A DNA stretch of 31,976 bases from CAZVWW01 sp964631265 (GTDB lineage Bacteria > Thermotogota > Thermotogae > MWEM01). Below, in pieces: positions 14,825 to 22,779 of the stretch (positions within the stretch are counted from its first letter, which is position 1; each line of letters opens with the position of its first letter). A program made the position numbers and the translations under genes. The DNA lies in the NCBI GenBank assembly GCA_964631265.1, contig CAZVWW010000015.1:1-31976 (forward strand), given 5' to 3'. The notes beneath the pieces were generated by a model. That model was not told the DNA's origin and did not search any database. It saw only the letters and a program-made list of their open reading frames with translations.

Positions 14825-17389
14825 TTAATCAATCCACATAAATTTTTCGGTGTCCGTTGCGAGAAATGGCTCGGCGTGGGGGATGAACTCCAGGATGCTC
14901 TTCGGGGGGAGCCTGCCGGGGGCGTAAACTCTTGCCTTGCCCACGGCGTTGCCGTCTTTGTCGGCTGCCAGGAGGTCTATGGAGCTGCTCAGGTAGGGAT
15001 CCTGGAAGTTGTTCTTCTGATTGCCCGCCTTCGGGTGGATGAACAGGAACACCCCGGTGCCGTACTGTTTTTCAAACGCGTCACTGACGCTCTGAAGAGG
15101 ATTTTTCTCGAACGCCAGGGTTGGTGTTCCGTACAGCGTTTTCTGTTTTGTCTCGGCCTCTCTTCTGATCAGGTAAACGGCCTCCTGGAAGGTCTGATAA
15201 TCCGTTTTTAGAAGCGCGTCCAGATTAACCTCTCCTTCGATTCCGGTCTCGTCTTTGAGCCATTCAGCCTGGGTCGCATACCAGGCCCTGAAGAAGGCCT
15301 CGGTCCCGGGCCAGCAGTCCAGCACTTTTTGTTCATCGGAGAGGATGGTATAAACGAGTTCAACATCCGAGGGGATGCCGCCCTGAATAGCGGTAAAGGC
15401 CAGGATGTTGGCTCGGATGCTTCCGATGTTGGTGATCTCCGTCAGGAGTGAATAATAGGGGTGAACCCCGAATGAGATGGATCGGTGGATTCTCTGGTAT
15501 TCGGTCTCTGTGAGGGGGCTCCAGAATCCCTTGTTCGATCCCTGCCGGACAAAACTGAGGACAAGTTGGATGTCGTTCTTCATCGAGGCGGTCCACGCCG
15601 GCGGGCGTTGTCGATGTACTTTAACGATCTGTTCGTTGACCGCCAGGCCGGTCCTTGTCGTGAGGGTTCCGAGCGAATACTGGAGGAGCCCGGTTTCCTG
15701 GAACTGTCCCGTGATGGTCTTCGCGTTCCACAATCCCGGTTGCACGGGGATGAACGGGGGATAATGGGCCGGTATCCTTCCCGCACTCGGGACGAGCATG
15801 GTGATGCCGGTAAACTTGTCCCAGAATGAAGCATTGTCCGGTTCGCCGTCTTGTGTCTCTTTAGCCAGATAGGAGAATTGGGAGACGCGTTCGGGATTCA
15901 ACATGTAGGAGGCCGTGAGTCGCCCGAGGGCGGAGATATCCCTGCCGTCATCGAGCATGCCGATATCGAGTAGCCGATTTGAGGCCTTTTCAAGGACATC
16001 TTGCTTGTCATGGCTCTTGTAATGGAGGTGCTTTTTCCTATCGGGATCGACTGAGAGGATTCCCAGCGAGGCGAGTTCAATATCGCCCAGTTCTCTCGAA
16101 ACAGTATCGCCGAATCCTCTTGAGACAACTTCAAATGATTTGTCCAGTGCCGTCTCGAGATTTTCGTCCAGGCCCCTCTTCAGTTTTTCCTGCAGGATCT
16201 CCATGGTCCGGGTGCCTCTTGCTCCTGTGGAGTACATGACCCTTCCGAACCCTCTTGTTGAATGCCCCTTTCTGCCGGCACGCCCTTCAAACTGAAGGAG
16301 GTCGAGGAAGGTCGGCCAGAGATTGTCCGCATTGTAGGGGGAGTATTTGACAAAGATGAGGATATCATCAGCCGGTGAGTTAAACCCATAGGCCAGTGTC
16401 TGGGTGGAGATCAGAACGGAGAGCGGCTCCTGATGATCCTTGAACTGTCTTTCTATTGCGTGCTTCTCCTCGACCGGGATATCCGCGTTGTGAAAGGCGA
16501 TAACAGGCTTAACGCCGAAGTCCCTTTTCATATACGGCACTGTCTGATTCAGCACCTGATAGCCGATGCTTTCAAATCCCTCGAGTAGTGACCAGCCGCT
16601 CTTTTTCGAGGGGATGATGATCATGGTCTTGATCCCCTCCCGGATGTTTTGCTCCAGAAATTCTTTAAGGACCTGTTTGCCAATCTTCTTTTTATTTTTT
16701 CTTGAAGGCGCGGAGATCTTGACAAATTCCCGTTTGAGGGGAAGGGGACGCCAGTTGCTCTCGATGAGCAGCTCGGCCTTTGTCCATTTGGCCATTTCAA
16801 GTGCGTCGGGCATTGTAGCCGAGAGGAGCAGCAGTGTCTTTTCATCTCCCATGCAGTGTACAATGGCCTCTTCATAGACGATTCCCCGACCGTTTTGCAC
16901 GAGCATATGCGCCTCGTCGACCACTACGAGTTTTGCCTTTTCTATCCAGGGACTGTTCGAGTGTCTGGCGGCGAGATAGGCCTCGGGGGTGGCGACGACG
17001 ATATCGAAATTGGACTTGATATCCATCTTGCTCTCCCCCGTTCTGAGGAATATCCTCAGTCTCGTCTTTTTGAGTTCCTGATAAACCTGCCGGGCCAGGG
17101 CCCTGGTCGGCGAGAGATAGATGGTGGGGCTGGTCTCGCGTTCCCCGTTTTTGTAAAACATGGCGAGGAATGCCACGACAGTCTTCCCCGTTCCGGTGGG
17201 CGTTGCGATGACGGCGTTGCCGCCTTTGTAGAAGTCTCTGAAGGATTGCTGGACCGGGTTGAACGAGAAAGGCGCGAGCTCGCCAAGGAACTGTTCACCG
17301 TTTTCGGGGTTGATATAATCGTCCTTCCCGTTCAACATGATCTTGAATCTTTCTTCTCCGCATTTCTTATCTATGTAGATACTGTCCAT
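14825..17389 (-). CDS. Ski2-like superfamily 2 helicase with large C-terminal region of unknown type
   Basis: An 854-residue ATP-dependent nucleic-acid helicase. Motifs, numbered from ATG 17389, are: I ATPTGTGKT (62-70), Ia SPTRALARQ, II DEAH (158-161), III SAT (190-192), and VI QFEGRAGRKG (366-375). The GRAGRKG spelling and overall domain order fit the Ski2/Hel308-like group. The C-terminal half (about 400-854) has no motif I recognise. It contains a winged-helix-like stretch and an aromatic-rich region. ATG 17389 is preferred over 17410 because AGGAAAGGTG lies 8 bases upstream, whereas the upstream ATG lacks a ribosome site. The gene stands alone between the repeat region and a divergent regulator. 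Its role in repair, RNA processing or defence cannot be settled from sequence. Confidence 0.85.
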   Translation of the reverse strand: MDSIYIDKKCGEERFKIMLNGKDDYINPENGEQFLGELAPFSFNPVQQSFRDFYKGGNAVIATPTGTGKTVVAFLAMFYKNGERETSPTIYLSPTRALARQVYQELKKTRLRIFLRTGESKMDIKSNFDIVVATPEAYLAARHSNSPWIEKAKLVVVDEAHMLVQNGRGIVYEEAIVHCMGDEKTLLLLSATMPDALEMAKWTKAELLIESNWRPLPLKREFVKISAPSRKNKKKIGKQVLKEFLEQNIREGIKTMIIIPSKKSGWSLLEGFESIGYQVLNQTVPYMKRDFGVKPVIAFHNADIPVEEKHAIERQFKDHQEPLSVLISTQTLAYGFNSPADDILIFVKYSPYNADNLWPTFLDLLQFEGRAGRKGHSTRGFGRVMYSTGARGTRTMEILQEKLKRGLDENLETALDKSFEVVSRGFGDTVSRELGDIELASLGILSVDPDRKKHLHYKSHDKQDVLEKASNRLLDIGMLDDGRDISALGRLTASYMLNPERVSQFSYLAKETQDGEPDNASFWDKFTGITMLVPSAGRIPAHYPPFIPVQPGLWNAKTITGQFQETGLLQYSLGTLTTRTGLAVNEQIVKVHRQRPPAWTASMKNDIQLVLSFVRQGSNKGFWSPLTETEYQRIHRSISFGVHPYYSLLTEITNIGSIRANILAFTAIQGGIPSDVELVYTILSDEQKVLDCWPGTEAFFRAWYATQAEWLKDETGIEGEVNLDALLKTDYQTFQEAVYLIRREAETKQKTLYGTPTLAFEKNPLQSVSDAFEKQYGTGVFLFIHPKAGNQKNNFQDPYLSSSIDLLAADKDGNAVGKARVYAPGRLPPKSILEFIPHAEPFLATDTEKFMWID

Positions 17390-17431
17390 TTTAAAAACAC
17401 CTTTCCTCATCTTTTTTTGGGATTCTGTGTT

Positions 17432-17440
17432 ATTTTATCA
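17432..17440 (-). promoter_or_regulatory. Possible extended -10 promoter of the helicase gene
   Basis: On the minus strand this reads TGATAAAAT, matching the TG-N-TATAAT extended -10 with one change. It lies about 45 bases before the helicase start codon. No -35 is recognisable, so confidence is low. Confidence 0.35.
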
Positions 17441-17705
17441 CAGGCGGTCATAAATGCTTTCCCTTTTTAATCAATGTTTGCATATGTGATGAGTGACAAC
17501 GTCCCAAATTTAACTGGATTTTTCCTGATACAAGTTTCCCGGACAACAAGATTATCATATAATTGTATCGAAGTGCTATTCTTTCCTATATATTCCCGGT
17601 CGGATGGATATGTCTATAAACCCGCTAAGCATAACAACTATAGGGCTTTTTCTGTGTTCCATACTAATGTTAACTGTAAAAGGAATTTATGATTTTCGAT
17701 AACCC

Positions 17706-17734
17706 TTGAAAATATTTCTTAATTATGTTAAAAT
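17706..17734 (+). promoter_or_regulatory. Promoter of the response regulator
   Basis: TTGAAA (17706-17711) and TAAAAT (17729-17734) are spaced by 17 bases. Each differs from consensus by one base. The expected start is near 17741, giving a short leader of about 48 bases. Confidence 0.6.
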
Positions 17735-17788
17735 AAAATCGAGCGCTGAACAGACGTTAATAAAATAAAATATAAGGGGATGATGATT

Positions 17789-18505
17789 TTGAAGCGTAAG
17801 ATACTGGTAGTCGATGACGAGCCCTCTATCGTTGAGTTGTTAAGTTATAATCTTAAGAAAGAGGGATACGATGTTTTGAAGGCTTATAATGCCGAGGAAA
17901 CGATGGAGTTTGCCGATAATGATGAGGATATTGACCTCTTCATCATCGATGTGATGCTCCCGGACGTGGACGGGTTTGACCTGACGAGGAAACTGCGTTC
18001 TCACGAGAAGCATCAGAACAAGCCGATTATTTTCCTGACGGCTAAGACGGATGAATTTGATAAGATCCTTGGTCTTGAGCTCGGTGCTGATGATTATATC
18101 ACAAAGCCTTTCAGTGTCAGAGAGGTTCTTGTCAGGATTAAGGCCATATTCAGACGGATTCAGCGTTCTCTCGAACAGAAGGCCGAGAAGCCGAAGCGGA
18201 TTGCGGTTAAGGATCTGGAAATCGATCTGGAACGATACGAGATCCTCGTCAGAGGCGAATCTAAGAACTTGACACCACTTGAATTTGAGTTGCTCAGATT
18301 CCTTGCAGAAAACGAGGGAAAGGTTTTCAGTCGGGATGTCCTGCTGGATACGCTCTGGGGATATGACTATTACGGGGATACAAGAACGGTTGATGTTCAC
18401 ATCAGAAGGTTGAGGACCAAGATAGAAGAGGATCCTTCAAACCCGCAGTACATCATGACTGTCAGAGGAAAGGGTTACAAGTTTAAGAATCCCGGTGGCG
18501 AATAA
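17789..18505 (+). CDS. OmpR/PhoB-family response regulator
   Basis: A DNA-binding two-component regulator. The receiver domain (about 1-120) shows the acidic pocket DDE near residue 9, the phospho-acceptor Asp in IIDVMLPDVDGF, the Thr in FLTAKT and the Lys in ITKPF. The C-terminal winged helix (about 135-238) has LTPLEFELLRFLAENEGKVFSR and the recognition segment DTRTVDVHIRRLRTKIEEDP ending in VRGKGYKF. The start is uncertain. TTG 17789 gives MKRKILVVDDE, with AAGGGG nine bases upstream; ATG 17780 and 17783 lie in frame but almost touch that site. No sensor kinase gene is next to it: a terminator and an unrelated GNAT gene follow. Its partner kinase must be elsewhere, and its signal is unknown. 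Confidence 0.92.
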   Translation: MKRKILVVDDEPSIVELLSYNLKKEGYDVLKAYNAEETMEFADNDEDIDLFIIDVMLPDVDGFDLTRKLRSHEKHQNKPIIFLTAKTDEFDKILGLELGADDYITKPFSVREVLVRIKAIFRRIQRSLEQKAEKPKRIAVKDLEIDLERYEILVRGESKNLTPLEFELLRFLAENEGKVFSRDVLLDTLWGYDYYGDTRTVDVHIRRLRTKIEEDPSNPQYIMTVRGKGYKFKNPGGE

Positions 18506-18524
18506 GCCGCATTTCTGATAGAAT

Positions 18525-18560
18525 AATGGAGGGACTCCTTTCGGGTTCCTCCATTTTTTT
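18525..18560 (+). terminator. Intrinsic terminator after the response regulator
   Basis: AATGGAGG (18525-18532) pairs with CCTCCATT (18548-18555) around an inner region that can form more pairs, and five further T follow. It isolates the regulator from the GNAT gene that starts at 18584. Confidence 0.88.
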
Positions 18561-18583
18561 ATGGAAAAAACGGGGGTGTTAGC

Positions 18584-19984
18584 ATGAGATTTAAGACAAG
18601 ACCGGCAGCTTACAAAGACAGAGAGGGGATCGTTCAACTCTCGTCCAGGATTTGGGACGGGGATGATTATATACCTGATTTGATTGATGAATGGCTGAAT
18701 TCATCTGATCCGCTTTATATCGTTGAGGATACTGAGCAAGAGAGGATCTGTGCAATCGATCATTGTGCGGTGAAGGGGGATTATGCCTATCTGGAGGGAT
18801 TGCGCGTTGATCCGGATTACAGAGGGATGGGACTTGGCAGAGAGGTCTTTAGAGCGACACTTAAGGAGACTTTAAGACGGGGGTTGACGAGAAACGGGGC
18901 TCTTATAATGAATGAGTCGGAGGCGAGTATGCATCTCGCCCGGAAGATGTTCTTTGAACCGGTCAACCATTATTTTTTCCTTGAGAAAAAGATTGAACCG
19001 GAAAAAAAGGAGAACGTCGCCGGTATCAAGGTCCGGGAGATCTATCCCGGAGAACTCGAGAGAATGAAGGATGAATTCCATACATTGCTGATGGCAACGG
19101 GCGGGTTCGTTCCGAATTCCTGGAGCGTCGAGCCGGAAATGGCCTTTGACGAAAACAAACTGATATTTGAGTCGCCGGAGGGAAAGCTGGTGGCCGGGAT
19201 TCATAATAACGAGCAGGAGAATTTTGCCATCAGTCTTTTCACCAAACCGGGTCGTTGGATTGAGGATCTTCTCCCTGTTTTAGAAGGGGTGGCCTCCGGG
19301 TTCGGCTGTCGGCGACTGCTTCTGACAGTTCCCTCAGCCCTGAGAGAGTGGGCGGAAGAGTTTAAACAATACGGCTTCAAACCACTTTGGGAGGAAGAAG
19401 ACGGAAAAGGAACCAGGTCCATTGATGATTCGGTTATCTACCATGTGGAATTGAACTGGAACAAGATAGACAGGCAGGTCATTCCGAAACAGCTGAACAA
19501 AAAGAAACTCTTCGACAACTACTACAGATGCAGCAAGCGATGCCGTTACGGTTTCCCTCAGGTCATCGAGAGTTTTCCGCTCAAAGACGGCAGGCCATTT
19601 CCCACCACGTTTTATCTGACCTGCCCCTATCTGAGGTATAATATCTCCCAATTGGAGGAAAAGGGACTGATCGGGGAGCTGGAACCGTTGACAAAAGAAG
19701 AGGACTACAAGAAGACTGAGCAAAATTATATCGCTTACAGAAAACGACGAGTGATCAACACCCTCACAGATGGCAGGGATTATATTGAACGGTACAGAGA
19801 GACCTTTGAGAGTGGGATCGGTGGCATCAAAGGGGGAAGCGGTATCAAATGTCTTCATCTGCATACGGCAACCTATCTGGCCGGGATGATGAATCCGGTC
19901 GGTCGCCGGGTGATGGCGATGCTCGAAGAAAACGGTGTGGGCAACAGATGTGAAGACGTGGATTGTTTCCGGTTTATACATTGA
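18584..19984 (+). CDS. GNAT acetyltransferase fused to a DUF501 domain
   Basis: The 466-residue protein has two recognisable parts. Residues about 1-140 form a GNAT N-acetyltransferase domain, with acetyl-CoA motif VDPDYRGMGLG around residues 75-85. Residues about 140-290 may be a second, degenerate GNAT-like fold. Residues about 300-466 match the DUF501 plan: Cys-rich CSKRCRYGFP, TTFYLTCPYL, GGIKGGSGIKCLHLHTA, NPVGRRVM, and a final CEDVDC. The conserved Cys/His suggest a metal site. DUF501 is normally a separate small protein of unknown function. The ATG follows GGGGTG five bases upstream. wecB begins 17 bases after the stop, so the two probably share a transcript. The acetyl acceptor is unknown. 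GNAT is certain; DUF501 is likely from memory of its motifs. Confidence 0.82.
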   Translation: MRFKTRPAAYKDREGIVQLSSRIWDGDDYIPDLIDEWLNSSDPLYIVEDTEQERICAIDHCAVKGDYAYLEGLRVDPDYRGMGLGREVFRATLKETLRRGLTRNGALIMNESEASMHLARKMFFEPVNHYFFLEKKIEPEKKENVAGIKVREIYPGELERMKDEFHTLLMATGGFVPNSWSVEPEMAFDENKLIFESPEGKLVAGIHNNEQENFAISLFTKPGRWIEDLLPVLEGVASGFGCRRLLLTVPSALREWAEEFKQYGFKPLWEEEDGKGTRSIDDSVIYHVELNWNKIDRQVIPKQLNKKKLFDNYYRCSKRCRYGFPQVIESFPLKDGRPFPTTFYLTCPYLRYNISQLEEKGLIGELEPLTKEEDYKKTEQNYIAYRKRRVINTLTDGRDYIERYRETFESGIGGIKGGSGIKCLHLHTATYLAGMMNPVGRRVMAMLEENGVGNRCEDVDCFRFIH

Positions 19985-20001
19985 TTTTTGAGGTGAATGA
20001 G

Positions 20002-21114
20002 ATGAAAGTTGGACTGATATTCGGGACAAGACCCGAGGCGATAAAGATGGCGCCGCTTTATCATGCGTTGAAGAGAAGCGGCATTGATGCGAAGGTTATT
20101 GCGACGGCCCAGCACCGGGAGATGCTGGACCAGGTTCTCGAAATCTTTGGGATAAAGGCGGATTATGATTTAAACATCATGAAGGACCGGCAGACCCTGT
20201 CAGGGTTGACCGCCAGGCTGTGTGAGTCACTTGAGCCGGTGCTCAGTGACGCCGGATTCGACTGGCTTCTCACACAGGGGGACACGACTTCAACCTTTGT
20301 GGGCTCTCTGATCTCTTTTTATCATAAGATCCCGGTCGGACATGTGGAGGCTGGTCTGAGATCCAATGAACGGTACGATCCCTTTCCCGAGGAGATCAAC
20401 CGGCGTTTGACCTCCCATCTTGCCGGTTTTCATTTTGCCCCGACTGAACGGGCGAAGCAGAATCTTCTGAACGAGGGTGTCGATGAAGATCTGATTACAA
20501 TAACAGGTAACACGGTGATCGATGCGCTGAAATGGATTGTGAGCCGAAAGAGCGATAAACTCGACAGAGTGATTGAAACAATGGGATTGACAGACAAGCG
20601 CTATCTGTTGATGACCATGCATCGGCGGGAAAATCACGGAGAGAGGATGAAAGAGACGATGAAAGCGGTCAAAAGTGTTCTAAACAGGTATCCGGATATT
20701 CGCCTGGTCTTTCCGGTTCATTACAATCCGGCCGTTCGCGATGTTGTATATCCTGAACTGGCCGGCCATCAACAGGTTATCCTGACTGAACCGGCAGAAT
20801 ACCTTGAATTTATTGCCCTCATGAGAGATGCCTTTCTCATTCTCAGTGATTCGGGAGGGGTTCAGGAGGAGGCTCCCACTCTTGGAAAGCCGGTCCTTGT
20901 TCTGAGGGAGACGACGGAGAGACCCGAAGCGGTGAGTTCCGGAGTGGCCAAGCTCATCGGAACCACCCGTAAAAGTGTCTATGAGAATACCTGCTCCCTG
21001 ATAGAAGATGAGAGATTGTACTCAGAGATGTCAAGGGCGTCAAATCCCTTTGGCGATGGCAAGGCCTCGGAGAGAATAACCGATGTCCTGTTGAGAGGGC
21101 ACGGGAAGGACTGA
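20002..21114 (+). CDS. wecB: UDP-N-acetylglucosamine 2-epimerase (non-hydrolysing)
   Basis: A 370-residue cytoplasmic enzyme interconverting UDP-GlcNAc and UDP-ManNAc, the entry to ManNAc-containing surface polymers. Family landmarks are present in order: GLIFGTRPEAIKMAPL at the N-terminus, TQGDTTSTFVG, GHVEAGLRS, PEEINRRLTSHLA, MHRRENHG, SDSGGVQEEAP and LRETTERPEA. ATG 20002 is chosen because GAGGTGA lies just upstream and the protein then begins at the conserved first strand. An in-frame ATG at 19963 would overlap the previous gene. No other polysaccharide gene is near, so the pathway is elsewhere. The dihydrouridine synthase starts 4 bases downstream. Confidence 0.95.
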   Translation: MKVGLIFGTRPEAIKMAPLYHALKRSGIDAKVIATAQHREMLDQVLEIFGIKADYDLNIMKDRQTLSGLTARLCESLEPVLSDAGFDWLLTQGDTTSTFVGSLISFYHKIPVGHVEAGLRSNERYDPFPEEINRRLTSHLAGFHFAPTERAKQNLLNEGVDEDLITITGNTVIDALKWIVSRKSDKLDRVIETMGLTDKRYLLMTMHRRENHGERMKETMKAVKSVLNRYPDIRLVFPVHYNPAVRDVVYPELAGHQQVILTEPAEYLEFIALMRDAFLILSDSGGVQEEAPTLGKPVLVLRETTERPEAVSSGVAKLIGTTRKSVYENTCSLIEDERLYSEMSRASNPFGDGKASERITDVLLRGHGKD

Positions 21115-21118
21115 GAGC

Positions 21119-22111
21119 ATGAAGCGAGACATGAAATTGATCCTGGCCCCGATGGCCGGTATCACAACGGGCCCTTACAGGGAGATCGTTCGAAGAAAGA
21201 GTGAGGGGAAGGCGGATATCATTTTTACCGAGATGATATCCGCCAGAGGCGTATTGGAATTCAACCGCGTTAGTCTTGATATGCTTCCCCGCAGAGATGA
21301 AGAATGTCATGTGCAGTTGTTTGGCAACAGTCCTGATGATTTTGTGAAGGCGACCCAATTCATCCTCGAGCATTTTCCCAATATAACGGGGATTGATATC
21401 AATGCGGCCTGTCCCGTTAAAAAGGTGGTTCGCAACGGTGCCGGCGCCAGTCTTGTCAGCGATCTCCCGAAACTGAGGGAGATCCTCTCGGGGATGGCTG
21501 GCCCGCTTCATGAAAAGGATAAATGGCTGAGTTTGAAGATAAGAAAAGGCTGGGAGGGTGCTGAGAATTATATGCGTGTCTTCAATATCTGCGAGGAATA
21601 CGGGGCGGATTTCCTATCGATTCACGGGCGTACCGTGGAGCAAGGATACAGCGGCAGAGCTGACAGAAGATTGCTTGAACAGTTTCCCGAAATCAGAAAG
21701 ACGGCTGTTTACTGGACCGGGGACGTGAACACATTTGAAGACATCGATGAGCTCTCTTCCTATGAGGATTATCTTGATGGTATCCTTTTTGCCAGAGGAA
21801 CATACGGGAACCCCTGGTTCATAGCCGATGCTTATCATTACATCAACGGTCTTGAGATTGAAAGTCGGGGACTCACTCAGCAGGTCGAGACCATTCATGA
21901 GCATATCGATCTCATGCTCGGGAAATATCACAAATCAAAGGTCCTCGGACAGTTTAAGAGATTTGTGGCCGGTTATACATGGGGGATTAAAAACGCCCGT
22001 GAAAAGAGGAATATCATCTATCGTTCAAGAGAACTGGAGACACTTATCGACCGTTTAATTGCTACAATTTCCGCTGAGTATGAAGACCAGGAGAAAATTA
22101 ACGCTGAATAG
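21119..22111 (+). CDS. dus: tRNA-dihydrouridine synthase (Dus family)
   Basis: A 330-residue FMN enzyme that reduces uridines in the tRNA D-loop using NAD(P)H. Visible landmarks: LAPMAGITTGPYR near the N-terminus, HVQLFGNSPDDFV, DINAACPVKKVVRNGAGASL with the catalytic Cys, SLKIRKGW, SIHGRTVEQGYSGRAD, and ILFARGTYGNPWF in the FMN-binding region. Length is normal for bacterial Dus. Which subfamily (A, B or C) is not resolved. The ribosome site before ATG 21119 is weak and the gene begins 4 bases after wecB, which suggests translational coupling. A second Met at 21131 is an alternative start. Confidence 0.93.
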   Translation: MKRDMKLILAPMAGITTGPYREIVRRKSEGKADIIFTEMISARGVLEFNRVSLDMLPRRDEECHVQLFGNSPDDFVKATQFILEHFPNITGIDINAACPVKKVVRNGAGASLVSDLPKLREILSGMAGPLHEKDKWLSLKIRKGWEGAENYMRVFNICEEYGADFLSIHGRTVEQGYSGRADRRLLEQFPEIRKTAVYWTGDVNTFEDIDELSSYEDYLDGILFARGTYGNPWFIADAYHYINGLEIESRGLTQQVETIHEHIDLMLGKYHKSKVLGQFKRFVAGYTWGIKNAREKRNIIYRSRELETLIDRLIATISAEYEDQEKINAE

Positions 22112-22189
22112 AAGACTTTTTTGGTAAGGCACATGCCTAAATATTAATAATTGTAAGATTAAAAAGGGGAAAATCAAATCATATAACTG

Positions 22190-22195
22190 TATAAT
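22190..22195 (+). promoter_or_regulatory. -10 element TATAAT, probable ruvC-polC-mgsA promoter
   Basis: TATAAT at 22190-22195 is a perfect -10 in an AT-rich gap after dus. No -35 consensus is found 16-18 bases upstream. Transcription would begin near 22202, directly at the base of the hairpin described next. Confidence 0.5.
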
Positions 22196-22200
22196 GGAAG

Positions 22201-22257
22201 AGAGGGTCCGATTCTTTCCGGTTTTTAATAAATCCGAAGACGGTCCCTTTTTTTGAG
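22201..22257 (+). terminator. Imperfect hairpin with T-tract just before ruvC: terminator of dus or leader attenuator
   Basis: GAGGGTCCG and CGGTCCCT pair with one mismatch, and inner CTTTCCGG/CCGAAG extends the stem. A run of seven T then leads into GAGGAG and the ruvC ATG. It looks like an intrinsic terminator. Because a -10 lies upstream of it, it could end dus transcripts, or instead be read as the 5' leader of ruvC and act as an attenuator. Pairing was worked out by eye. Confidence 0.6.
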
Positions 22258-22260
22258 GAG

Positions 22261-22758
22261 ATGTTACATATCGCAAAAAACAGCCGAATAATTGGAATTG
22301 ATCCGGGTTACGGGCGGGTTGGGTATGGTCTTGTTGAGAAAAAGGGGAATCATATCTCGTATCTTGCCCATGGCGTAATAGAGACCACCAAGAAGAAGAA
22401 ACTGGCGTACAGACTTTGTGAGATTGATGAGGAGATAGGCGCGATCATCGATGAATTTCAACCGACCGAGGCTTCGATAGAGAAGTTGTTCTTTTTCAGA
22501 AATGTCACAACAGCCATGGCTGTCAGCGAGGCCAGAGGGGTGATCCAGTTGTGTATTTATAAAAAGGAGATAGCCATCCACGAATATGCCCCCTTCGAGA
22601 TCAAACAGGCGGTAACGGGGAATGGACGAGCTGAAAAGGGACAGATACAAAGGGTCCTGAAGATGCTTTTGAATCTCAGCAAAACACCAAAGCCTGATGA
22701 CGCCGCTGATGCGCTTGCTGCTTGTATATGTCATGCCAATTCTCATCATCGCGGATAA
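22261..22758 (+). CDS. ruvC: Holliday junction resolvase RuvC
   Basis: A 165-residue endonuclease that cuts Holliday junctions in recombination. The four metal-binding acids are visible: Asp14 in IGIDPGYGRVGYG, Glu74 in SIEKLFFFRN, and Asp147 and Asp150 in DDAADALA. The region EYAPFEIKQAVTGNGRAEKGQIQ is characteristic of RuvC. The start is tightly constrained: an in-frame TGA lies at 22255 and ATG 22261 abuts the GAGGAG sequence with no spacing, which is unusual. No ruvA or ruvB is nearby. polC follows 21 bases later. Confidence 0.95.
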   Translation: MLHIAKNSRIIGIDPGYGRVGYGLVEKKGNHISYLAHGVIETTKKKKLAYRLCEIDEEIGAIIDEFQPTEASIEKLFFFRNVTTAMAVSEARGVIQLCIYKKEIAIHEYAPFEIKQAVTGNGRAEKGQIQRVLKMLLNLSKTPKPDDAADALAACICHANSHHRG

Positions 22759-22779
22759 AAAGGTAAAAACGGAGGCATT

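Larger units (their letters stand above)
17411..17779. other. AT-rich divergent intergenic region between helicase and response regulator
   Basis: No gene is supported in these 369 bases. An open frame at 17474-17692 lacks a ribosome site and has no coding character. The helicase side holds a possible minus-strand extended -10 (TGATAAAAT, complement of 17432-17440). The regulator side holds a better promoter at 17706-17734. I saw no strong hairpin in the middle. Confidence 0.6.

Noticed and set aside
14635..14841. Plus-strand open frame across the third hairpin repeat
   Set aside because: Its start and first half are the repeat itself, there is no ribosome site, and it overlaps the helicase stop.
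17474..17692. Open frame in the divergent region before the response regulator
   Set aside because: No ribosome site, AT-rich composition unlike the neighbours, and it covers the promoter area.
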